From Acidimicrobiaceae bacterium (GTDB lineage Bacteria; Actinomycetota; Acidimicrobiia; Acidimicrobiales; Ilumatobacteraceae): 64,000 bases of DNA. The DNA is taken from NCBI GenBank assembly GCA_016722025.1, contig JADKGZ010000002.1, forward strand, positions 124,001-188,000, given 5' to 3'. Numbering within the stretch: position 1 is the first letter of the stretch; every line of letters begins with the position of its first letter. Of this stretch, positions 31,714-39,363 are shown one piece after another. The notes under the pieces are model-generated. The model made no database searches. It saw only the letters and a list, made by a program, of their open reading frames with translations, and had not been told where the DNA came from. Made by a program: the position numbers and the translations under genes.

Positions 31714-32508
31714 GTGGCGCAGCACAGCACCACCCCGGCGCGTTCCGCGTCGCCAGCTGGCACCTTGGCCACCTATCGGCGCCTCTGGAAGATGAACCTG
31801 CTCTCCTCGCTGGTGCAGCCGCTGCTGTACCTGCTCGGCTTGGGCGTGGGCGTCGGCTCACTGGTCGATCGCAACACCGGTTCGGGCGCGGTGCTGGGCA
31901 CCAGCTCGTACGTCGCGTTCGTGGTGCCGGGCCTACTGGTCACCACCGCGATGGGCCTGGGGGCAGGCGAGAGCATGTGGCCGGTGATGGGCGGCCTGAA
32001 GTGGCAGCGCGGTTATCACGGCATCGCCGCCACGCCGCTCGACGCGCGCGACATCGTGCTGGGTCATGCCACCTGGATCGCCATCCGCTGCGCCATCGCC
32101 GCCAGCGCGGTGGCCATCGTGCTGGCCCTGTTCCCCGACACTCGCTCATGGGGCCTTGCTCCCAGCGTGCTGGTCGCCATGTTGGTCGGCGTCTCGTTCG
32201 CGATGCCGATCATGGCGCTGTCCATCGGCGCCGAACGCGACGGCATGTTCCCGGCGATCCAACGGTTCGTGGTCATCCCGCTGTTCCTGTTCGGCGGCGC
32301 GTTCTACCCGCTGTCGCAGCTGCCGGTGGGCGTGCAGTGGGTGGCCAAGATCGCGCCGCTGTGGCACGGCGTGGTGGTCGCGCGCGGGTTCACCACCGGG
32401 CAGGTCGACTGGCCTGGTGTCGCCGGCCACCTGGGCTACGTGGCGTTGTGGGTCGTTGCCGGCACGGCCATCGCCACTCGCCGGATGCGCGGGAAGTTGT
32501 ACACGTGA
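31714..32508 (+). CDS. ABC-2 type permease, first of pair (NodJ-like)
   Basis: A 264-residue permease with six predicted membrane helices beginning after a short cytoplasmic segment; TYRRLWKMNLLSSLVQPLLYLLGLGVG is the coupling-helix region. The motif FLFGGAFYPLSQLP in the second half is characteristic of ABC-2 exporters. GTG 31714 begins just after the ATPase stop, and the gene's TGA overlaps the GTG of the next permease. Two non-identical permeases imply a heterodimer. Confidence 0.9.
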   Translation: MAQHSTTPARSASPAGTLATYRRLWKMNLLSSLVQPLLYLLGLGVGVGSLVDRNTGSGAVLGTSSYVAFVVPGLLVTTAMGLGAGESMWPVMGGLKWQRGYHGIAATPLDARDIVLGHATWIAIRCAIAASAVAIVLALFPDTRSWGLAPSVLVAMLVGVSFAMPIMALSIGAERDGMFPAIQRFVVIPLFLFGGAFYPLSQLPVGVQWVAKIAPLWHGVVVARGFTTGQVDWPGVAGHLGYVALWVVAGTAIATRRMRGKLYT

Positions 32509-33302
32509 GCACCATCTTCCTGCGCATCCTGCCGCCGGCGATGGTGGTGCGTCGCCCGCATCGGATGATCGAGCGCCACGTTGTCGCGTACCGCCGGCAG
32601 TGGCTCATCATCGTCAGTGGGTTCTTCGAGCCACTGCTCTACCTGCTCTCCATGCGCGCCGGGTTGGGCAGCCTCGTCGGCACGGTGACGGTGGCCGGGA
32701 AGGCAGTGCCCTACGACGCGTTCGTGGCACCGGCGCTGATGGCCTCCTCGGCGATGAACGGCGCCATCTTCGACTCCACCGGCAACGTGATGCATCGCCT
32801 GAAGTACGCACGCATCTACGACGCTGCGCTCGCCACCCCGATGGGGCCGGGCGACGTGGCCGTCGGCGAGATCAGCTGGGCACTGATCCGCGGGCAGATG
32901 TACGCCATCAGCTTTCTCGGCGTGATGGCGGCACTCGGGCTGGTCGACACCTGGTGGAGCCTGCTCGCGCTGCCGGCGTGCGCATTGATCGGGCTGACGT
33001 TCGCGAGCATCGGGTTCGTGTGCACCACCTACATGCGTGGCTGGGCCGACCTGGAGATCGTGACGACTGCGACGATGCCACTGTTCCTGTTCTCGGCCAC
33101 CTTCTTCCCCACCTCGAGCTACGGCTCGTGGGCCTGGGTGGTGCAGCTCTCACCGCTGTACCACGGCGTGGCGCTGGTGCGCGCTGCCAATGCGGGCGTG
33201 TGGACCGCGTCGGTCGTGGGTCACGTCGCCGTGCTCGTCGGGTTGTCAGCGGTGGCGTTGGTGGTGGCCGCACGCCGGGTCGACTCGCTGCTGCGCAAGT
33301 AG
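32505..33302 (+). CDS. ABC-2 type permease, second of pair
   Basis: A 265-residue partner of the preceding permease, with six predicted helices and the same motif position (FLFSATFFPTSSYGSWAW). The N terminus carries ERHVVAYRRQWLIIVSGFFEPLLYLL, the cytoplasmic coupling segment. It starts at GTG 32505 by a four-base overlap with the upstream permease and closes the operon. YbaK lies convergently 25 bases away. Confidence 0.9.
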   Translation: MSTIFLRILPPAMVVRRPHRMIERHVVAYRRQWLIIVSGFFEPLLYLLSMRAGLGSLVGTVTVAGKAVPYDAFVAPALMASSAMNGAIFDSTGNVMHRLKYARIYDAALATPMGPGDVAVGEISWALIRGQMYAISFLGVMAALGLVDTWWSLLALPACALIGLTFASIGFVCTTYMRGWADLEIVTTATMPLFLFSATFFPTSSYGSWAWVVQLSPLYHGVALVRAANAGVWTASVVGHVAVLVGLSAVALVVAARRVDSLLRK

Positions 33303-33327
33303 CGCACACACTGCGCCGGCACGCCGA

Positions 33328-33828
33328 TCAGCCGGTGCTGCCGATGGGCGCCACGACAGCACCGAGCACGGCGACCAGCGCATCCAGGCGATCTCGATGT
33401 CGAGCCCGCGCTTGCCACCGCTGACGAAGACGGTGTCGAACAGGATGCACGTCGTCGATGACGGTGCGCAGCCGCTTCTTCTGACCGAACGGGCTGATCC
33501 CGCCGACCACGTAGCCGGTGAGGCGCTGCGCAAGATCCACTGGGCACATCTCGGCCCGCTTGCCGCCGAGCGCGGCTGCCAGCTCGCGCAGCGACAGCTG
33601 CCCGCTGACCGGCACGATGCCCACCACCTGTTCGATGCCGGCGTCGGTGGCGAGGTTGGCCACCAGCGTCTTGAACACACGATCCGGGTCGATGCCCAAG
33701 GCCTCCGCCGCCAACTGCCCGTAGTTGCGTTCGCCGGGTTCGTGATGGAACTCGGTGACCGCGAACGCCACACCGGCCGCCTCGAGCATCACGATCGCCG
33801 GTGTCGCCCCCTTGGCCATGGGGCACAT
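33328..33828 (-). CDS. ybaK: YbaK/ProX-like aminoacyl-tRNA deacylase (two compensating frameshifts)
   Basis: Deacylates mischarged Cys-tRNA(Pro), protecting translation fidelity. The family start MAKGATPAIVMLEAAGVAF and the EFHHEPG motif, TLVANLATD, SGQLSLRELAAALGGKRAEM and GYVVGGISPFGQKKRLRTVID are normal. Then the frame shifts at about 33440-33450, so ILFDTVFVSGGKRGLDIEIA is read in a second frame, and returns at about 33385-33391 (DALVAVLGAVVAPI). The net length is unchanged (166 residues). The two shifts nearly cancel, which argues for sequence errors. Confidence 0.85.
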   Translation of the reverse strand: MCPMAKGATPAIVMLEAAGVAFAVTEFHHEPGERNYGQLAAEALGIDPDRVFKTLVANLATDAGIEQVVGIVPVSGQLSLRELAAALGGKRAEMCPVDLAQRLTGYVVGGISPFGQKKRLRTVIDDVHPVRHRLRQRWQARARHRDRLDALVAVLGAVVAPIGSTG

Positions 33829-33884
33829 TCTGCCGGGTCGGGCGCCACGACCAGTGCCCGACGCGACGCGGCTACCGTGCAGCC

Positions 33885-34133
33885 ATGAGCACCGACTTGG
33901 AAGCAGCCCGCAAGGAACTCGACCAGGAGTTCACCCAGTTCCGCGACAGCCTGGGCAAGATCTACGAGAAGCTCGAGCGCGTCAGCCAGGCCGGCCCCGC
34001 CGACGACATCAGCGCCCTGCTGAAAGACCTGGAGGACACGGTGGGCAAGGTACGTACCGGTGGCCTCGTCGGCTCCGGAGCCAAGGGCCATCGCGAAGCA
34101 CGCGAGGCGTGGTTGAAGTTGCAGGGGAAGTAG
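33885..34133 (+). CDS. Small coiled-coil protein
   Basis: An 82-residue acidic/basic helical protein without signal or membrane segment. Heptad-like hydrophobic spacing in residues 4-60 (LEAARKELDQEFTQF, LGKIYEKLERV, ISALLKDLEDTV) suggests a coiled coil. No family recognised. It starts at ATG 33885 and is divergent from the YbaK gene, and 50 bases upstream of the large oxidoreductase gene. Confidence 0.65.
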   Translation: MSTDLEAARKELDQEFTQFRDSLGKIYEKLERVSQAGPADDISALLKDLEDTVGKVRTGGLVGSGAKGHREAREAWLKLQGK

Positions 34134-34183
34134 TCCCACCCCCGCACGGAACCCGCTCAACGGGGCCATCGGAAGATGGCAAC

Positions 34184-37100
34184 ATGGGCGACGTGGCCGT
34201 CATCGACTCGTACGAGCTAACCGACCGATACCGCCTCGACGACGGTCGCGCCTTCCTCAGTGGCGCACAGGCGCTCGCCCGGCTGCCGTACGAGCAGCTG
34301 CGGGCCGATCGGCGCGCCGGGCTCACCACTGCCGCCTACATCACCGGCTATCCGGGCAGCCCGCTGGCCGGGTACGACCGTGATGTGGCCGCAGCAGCCA
34401 AGTTGGCCATCGCCGACGGGTTGCAGATGGTGTTCCAACCGGGCATGAACGAAGAGCTCGCGGCCACCGCGGTGATGGGTTCGCAACTGGCGGTCACGCT
34501 CGACTCGTGCCGCTACGACGGCATCATCGGCATCTGGTACGGCAAGGCGCCAGGGCTCGACCGGGCCAGCGACGCGCTGCGCCATGCGGTGTTCGCCGGC
34601 ACCTCCGCCAACGGCGGCGCGGTGGCACTGGTGGGCGACGACCCCAACGCGAAGAGCAGCACGCTGCCATCGTCCAGCGGGGCCACGTTGGTCGATCTCA
34701 ACATGCCCATCATCTACCCGGGCGACGTGCAGGAGGCCATCGACCTGGGCCGCCACGCCATTGCGCTTTCGAGAGCGTGCGGGGTGTGGGCCAGCATCAA
34801 GGTCGTCGAGGCCGTGGCCGACGGCACCGGCTCGGTGGAGCTGCACCCCGAGCGGATCACACCGGTCGTCCCCACGATGGAGGTGAACGGCAAGCGTTGG
34901 GTTCCGCGCCCCAGCGGCCAGGTGATCACGCCGTTCACGCTCGATCTCGAGCGCGAGTTCCACGAGGTGCGCCTGCAGCTGGCCCGCCAGTACGGCGTGC
35001 TCAACCACCTCAACACCATCCCGGTTCGTGGCCCCGGCGACTGGATGGGCATCGTGGCCAGCGGCCACACCTACCACGAGACGCTGGAGGCGCTGCGCAT
35101 CCTGGGGCTGCGTACGCCCGACGACCTGCGCGCCGCGGGCGTTCGCCTCTTCAAGCTCACCATGCCGGTACCACTGGATGCCGGGCAGGTGCGCGAGTTC
35201 GCCGAGGGCCTGGTCGAGGTGGTCGTCGTCGAGGAGAAAGCGCAGAACCTGGAGTGGTTGGTGAAGGACGCGCTCTACGGCCGCACCGACGCGCCGATGG
35301 TGTACGGGAAGCACGCCCCCAACGACGCCACCCTGTTCCCGATGACGGGCACGCTGGAAGCCGACACCATCGCCCCTCTGCTGCGCAGTCGATTGGCCCA
35401 GCGCCTGGCGGCACGCATGCTCCCCGAGCCACCCGCACGACGAGAGCTGATCCCGTTGTCGGTCTCGCGCACCCCCTTCTTCTGTTCGGGCTGCCCGCAC
35501 AACTCGTCCACCAAAGTGCCCGACGGCGCGCTGGTGGGCGCCGGCATCGGCTGCCACAGCATGGTGATGATGATGGAACCCGGCCGCGCGGGCAACATCG
35601 TGGGCCTCACCGCCATGGGCAACGAAGGCGCGCAGTGGTTCGGCATGGCGCCGTTCGTCGACGACCAGCACCTCATCCAGAACCTGGGCGATGGCACGCT
35701 CTTCCACAGCGGCATGACTGCGATTCGCGGGGCCATCGCCAACGGCGCCAACATCACGTACAAGATCCTCTACAACGGTGCGGTGGCGATGACCGGCGGC
35801 CAGGATCCGTTCGGTCAGCTCGACGTGCCCACGCTGTGCAAGGTGTTGCAGGCGGAAGGCGCCCGGCAGATCATCGTCACCACCGACGAGCTGGCCCGCT
35901 ACCGCTCCATCGAGCTGCCGGTGGGCGTGAAGGTGTGGGGTCGCGACCGGCTGATCGAGGCACAGCAGCTGTTGGCCACGGTGCCGGGCTGCACAGTGCT
36001 GATCCACGACCAGCGTTGCGCCGCCGAGAAGCGCCGTGATCGCAAGCGCGACCGGATCGCCACACCATCGTTCCGGGTGGTCATCAACGAGCGCGTCTGC
36101 GAAGGGTGCGGCGATTGCGGCGACAAGAGCAACTGCCTGTCGGTGCAGCCGGTGCACACCACCTTCGGTCGCAAGACACGCATCGATCAGAGCTCGTGCA
36201 ACTTCGACCTGTCGTGCATGCAGGGCGACTGCCCGGCGTTCATGAAGGTCAGCGTGCCATCGCCCTCGGCAGCACCCGCCGCCGCCCGCCCCACCCACAC
36301 GCCACCCGATCGAATCCCGGCACCGCCGGCAGCCAGCGCCGAGGAGTGCACCATCCGCCTGTCGGGCATCGGCGGCACCGGGGTGGTCACCGTCAGCCAG
36401 ATCCTGGGCACGGCGGCGATGCTCGGCGGCTACCACGTGCGCGGCCTCGACCAGACCGGCCTGTCGCAGAAGGCCGGCCCCGTGGTCAGCGACATCCGGC
36501 TGTCGCGCGACGTGCCCCAGCCGTCCAACAAGGCCACCGCCGGCTCCGTCGACGTGCTGATCGCGTTCGATCAGCTGGTGGGCGGCAACGACGCCACGCT
36601 GCGCACGCTGTCGTCGAACCGCACCGTGGTGGTGGCCAACTCTGCCGAGGTGGCCACCGGCTCGATGGTCATCCACCCCGACCGTCCGTACCCGGTCGCC
36701 GAACTCGACGACCGGTTGGGCTCGAGCAGCCGCGAGCACCTTCGCGTCGACGCGCAACGTATGGTCGTCGGCCTGCTCGACGACGACAGCACGGTGAACG
36801 TGTTCATGCTCGGGGTGGCGTTGCAGGCCGGTCACGTACCCGTGGCACCCGAGCTGATCGAGCGTGCGATCACGCTCAACGGCGTCGCGGTGCACAAGAA
36901 CCTCGCCGCCTTCGCGTGGGGGCGGGCCTGGGTGGCCAACCCTGCCGCAGTCAACGAGGCGGCGGGTCTCGGCACGACCATCGACGAGTTGCCGCTGCGC
37001 GAGCGGTTGACAGCCGATCTCGTCGACTACCAATCCGCGCGTTACGCCGCCCACTTCACCGCGCTGGTCGACCAGGTGGCCGCGTGGGGCCACGACCAGC

Positions 37101-37621
37101 TCACCGACGCAGTGATGGTCAACCTGCACAAGCTGATGGCCTACAAGGACGAGTACGAAGTGGCCCGGCTGCTGCTGCTGCCCGAGTCGCAGGCACAGGC
37201 CGAGGCCGTGGGCGGCAGGCGGACGAAGGTGACGTGGCTGCTGCACCCGCCCGCGCTGCGTTCACTCGGTCGGCGCAGCAAGATCCACTTCGGCCGCTGG
37301 TCGCGGCCGGCGTTCCGTGCGCTGCGCGCCATGCGCCGGCTGCGCGGCCACTGGTTCGATGCGTTCGGTTGGGCGGCCGTGCGTCGAGTCGAGCGGGCGA
37401 TGATCCCGGAGTACACGGCCGCCATCGGTTCGTTGCTCTCGCACCTCACCGGCGACAACCTCACCGACGACAACCTCACCGAGGCGGTTGCGATTGCCTC
37501 CCTGCCCGACAGAGTGCGCGGGTACGAGCACCTCAAGCTGGAGCGGGCCGGGGCGTACCGCGACGAGCTGTCACGTCGGGTGCTCGCCTTCACCGGCAAT
37601 CAGGCGACGGCGGCGAAGTAG
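34184..37621 (+). CDS. Fused indolepyruvate:ferredoxin oxidoreductase
   Basis: A 1145-residue single-chain 2-oxoacid (indolepyruvate-type) ferredoxin oxidoreductase. It converts an aryl-pyruvate and CoA to aryl-acetyl-CoA and CO2, reducing ferredoxin. Order: pyrimidine-binding domain, a CSGCPHN cysteine motif near residue 430, TPP domain with GIGCHSM and GNEGAQWFG, an iron-sulfur motif CEGCGDCGDKSNC near 640, a Pro/Ala linker, the gamma domain with GIGGTGVVTVSQILG, and a C-terminal extension (DUF6537 type). ATG 34184 is supported by the start of homology at VIDSYELTDRYRL. Substrate is inferred from the family. Overlaps the convergent sigma factor by 51 bases. Confidence 0.9.
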   Translation: MGDVAVIDSYELTDRYRLDDGRAFLSGAQALARLPYEQLRADRRAGLTTAAYITGYPGSPLAGYDRDVAAAAKLAIADGLQMVFQPGMNEELAATAVMGSQLAVTLDSCRYDGIIGIWYGKAPGLDRASDALRHAVFAGTSANGGAVALVGDDPNAKSSTLPSSSGATLVDLNMPIIYPGDVQEAIDLGRHAIALSRACGVWASIKVVEAVADGTGSVELHPERITPVVPTMEVNGKRWVPRPSGQVITPFTLDLEREFHEVRLQLARQYGVLNHLNTIPVRGPGDWMGIVASGHTYHETLEALRILGLRTPDDLRAAGVRLFKLTMPVPLDAGQVREFAEGLVEVVVVEEKAQNLEWLVKDALYGRTDAPMVYGKHAPNDATLFPMTGTLEADTIAPLLRSRLAQRLAARMLPEPPARRELIPLSVSRTPFFCSGCPHNSSTKVPDGALVGAGIGCHSMVMMMEPGRAGNIVGLTAMGNEGAQWFGMAPFVDDQHLIQNLGDGTLFHSGMTAIRGAIANGANITYKILYNGAVAMTGGQDPFGQLDVPTLCKVLQAEGARQIIVTTDELARYRSIELPVGVKVWGRDRLIEAQQLLATVPGCTVLIHDQRCAAEKRRDRKRDRIATPSFRVVINERVCEGCGDCGDKSNCLSVQPVHTTFGRKTRIDQSSCNFDLSCMQGDCPAFMKVSVPSPSAAPAAARPTHTPPDRIPAPPAASAEECTIRLSGIGGTGVVTVSQILGTAAMLGGYHVRGLDQTGLSQKAGPVVSDIRLSRDVPQPSNKATAGSVDVLIAFDQLVGGNDATLRTLSSNRTVVVANSAEVATGSMVIHPDRPYPVAELDDRLGSSSREHLRVDAQRMVVGLLDDDSTVNVFMLGVALQAGHVPVAPELIERAITLNGVAVHKNLAAFAWGRAWVANPAAVNEAAGLGTTIDELPLRERLTADLVDYQSARYAAHFTALVDQVAAWGHDQLTDAVMVNLHKLMAYKDEYEVARLLLLPESQAQAEAVGGRRTKVTWLLHPPALRSLGRRSKIHFGRWSRPAFRALRAMRRLRGHWFDAFGWAAVRRVERAMIPEYTAAIGSLLSHLTGDNLTDDNLTEAVAIASLPDRVRGYEHLKLERAGAYRDELSRRVLAFTGNQATAAK

Positions 37622-38818
37622 GAAGCGGCGATCGCTCTCGTTGGGTGAGCATCCGAGCGCCTGGTCGAACGCATGCACCGCGTCATCCTTCCGGCCGAGG
37701 CGCTCGAGCAGCTCGCCGCGCGTGCTCCAGTACAGGTGCCATCGATCGACGGTGGCCGGCACGAGTTGATCGAGCAGGCGCAACGCCTGCTCGGCGCCCT
37801 GCTCTTGCGCAACGGCCACGGCGCGGTTCACGCGCACCACAGGCGTGGGTGTGAACCGTTCGAGCGTGGCGTAGAGGCTGGCGATCTGCGACCACTCGGT
37901 GTCGGCGAAGGTGGGCGCCAGCCCGTGCAGGCACGCGATGGCGGCCTGCACCTGGTACTGCCCGGGCCGATGCAGGTGGACGGCGTGGTCGAGCAACGCC
38001 GCCGCCTCGGCGATCTCCTCATGACGCCAGCGTGAGCGATCCTGGTCGGCCATCAGCACCACCTCACCGGCATCGTCGAGGCGAGCGTCACGACGAGCAT
38101 GCGCGGCCAGCGAGAGCGCCAACAGCCCGGTGCACTCGGGCTCGTCGGGCATGAGCATGTGCAGCAAGCGAGCGAGGCGGATCCCTTCCACCGCCAGATC
38201 GTGGCGAGCATCGAGGCTGCCCGCCGGCGAGTGGTGACCGGTGGTGACAACGGCGTGGACGACCGCCAAGACCGCCGGCAAGCGATCGGGCAGCTCGTGG
38301 TCGGCCGGCACGCGATACGGGATGCGGGCCGTCACGATCTTCTTCTTCGCGCGGCTGATCCGCTGCCCCATCGTCGCTTCCGGCACCAGGTAGGCAGCTG
38401 CGATCTCGCCGGTGGTCATACCGCACAACGTTCGCAACGCGAGCGCAGTGCGCGCCTCGAAGGAGAGCGCCGGGTGGCAGCAGGTGAAGAGCAGCCGCAG
38501 CTGGTCGTCGCGCACCATCGAATCGGTGGTGTGCTCGCCGACGGCCAGCACCACCTGATCGAGCAGGCGCGCATCGGTCTCCTTGGTCGTGCGCCTGGCC
38601 TCGCGCCGCAGCACGTCGAGCGCCCGGTTGCGCGCAACGGTGGTGAGCCAGGCGGCCGGGTTGTGCGGCGTGCCGTCACGGGGCCACCGCTTCAGTGCTT
38701 CCACCACCGCGTCCTGCACGGCGTCTTCAGCGAGGGTGATGTCGCCGGTGAGCCGCACGAGGGTGGCCAGCACGCGGCCACCCTCGTGTCGGATCATCTG
38801 CTCCAACGGGTCGATCAC
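37571..38818 (-). CDS. ECF42-type extracytoplasmic-function sigma factor
   Basis: A 415-residue RNA polymerase sigma factor. Region 2 (VLATLVRLTGDITLAEDAVQDAVVEAL) and region 4 (GMTTGEIAAAYLVPEATMGQRISRAKKKI) are followed by a long C-terminal domain with TPR-like helices (residues about 215-415). This length and the adjacent DGPF-domain gene are the hallmark of ECF42 sigma factors, which control DGPF genes without a classical anti-sigma factor. GTG start. Its 3' end overlaps the convergent oxidoreductase gene by 51 bases. Confidence 0.9.
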   Translation of the reverse strand: MIDPLEQMIRHEGGRVLATLVRLTGDITLAEDAVQDAVVEALKRWPRDGTPHNPAAWLTTVARNRALDVLRREARRTTKETDARLLDQVVLAVGEHTTDSMVRDDQLRLLFTCCHPALSFEARTALALRTLCGMTTGEIAAAYLVPEATMGQRISRAKKKIVTARIPYRVPADHELPDRLPAVLAVVHAVVTTGHHSPAGSLDARHDLAVEGIRLARLLHMLMPDEPECTGLLALSLAAHARRDARLDDAGEVVLMADQDRSRWRHEEIAEAAALLDHAVHLHRPGQYQVQAAIACLHGLAPTFADTEWSQIASLYATLERFTPTPVVRVNRAVAVAQEQGAEQALRLLDQLVPATVDRWHLYWSTRGELLERLGRKDDAVHAFDQALGCSPNESDRRFLLRRRRLIAGEGEHPT

Positions 38819-38828
38819 GTCGGCGGGT

Positions 38829-39203
38829 TCACTGGCCTTGGCTGAAGTCGATCACCGGGCGCACCTCCACGCGGCCGTGCCACGCGCCGGGGATCTGCGC
38901 GGCCCAGCGGATCGCCTCGTCGAGGTCGGCGCAGTCGAGCAGGTAGAATCCGCCGAGCACCTCCTTGGTCTCGGCGAACGGCCCGTCGGTGGTGACGAGC
39001 TCGCCACCCTTGGCGCCACCCTGCACGTGCACGGTGGTGGCGGTGGCAGTGTCCTGCAGCGCCTCGCCGCCCACCAGCACACCGGCTGCGCCGGCCGTTG
39101 CACCGAAGTCGTTGTACTCGGCCATGATCGCTGCCCACACCTCGGGCGGGGCGGAGCTGTCGGTCTCTTCCGGACCGTAGATGAGTGCGGCATAGCGGGG
39201 CAT
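38829..39203 (-). CDS. DGPF/YCII-domain protein
   Basis: A 124-residue DGPF-family protein (YCII-related), named for the motif TDGPFAETKEVLGGFYLLD at its centre. The N-terminal MPRYAALIYGPE strand is standard. Upstream of the ECF42 sigma gene on the same strand with a 10-base gap, so the pair forms an autoregulated unit. AGGAGG lies just before ATG 39203. The biochemical role of the family is unknown. Confidence 0.92.
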   Translation of the reverse strand: MPRYAALIYGPEETDSSAPPEVWAAIMAEYNDFGATAGAAGVLVGGEALQDTATATTVHVQGGAKGGELVTTDGPFAETKEVLGGFYLLDCADLDEAIRWAAQIPGAWHGRVEVRPVIDFSQGQ

Positions 39204-39363
39204 GGGATCCTCCTTGGGTCGGTGCCATCCGGGCTCGGATGTCACTTCTCCGACGAACCAGCTTTCCCGATTTCGACAACGTTGTGAAGCAACGCGGGAA
39301 GAAGCGCGAGCACCTCGACCCCCGCACGTTCGGTCCGCAGCCCCGGCAGCGGCCGACTTCGTC

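Noticed and set aside
34217..37246. A minus-strand open frame of about 1000 codons
   Set aside because: It is the antisense of the indolepyruvate:ferredoxin oxidoreductase gene.
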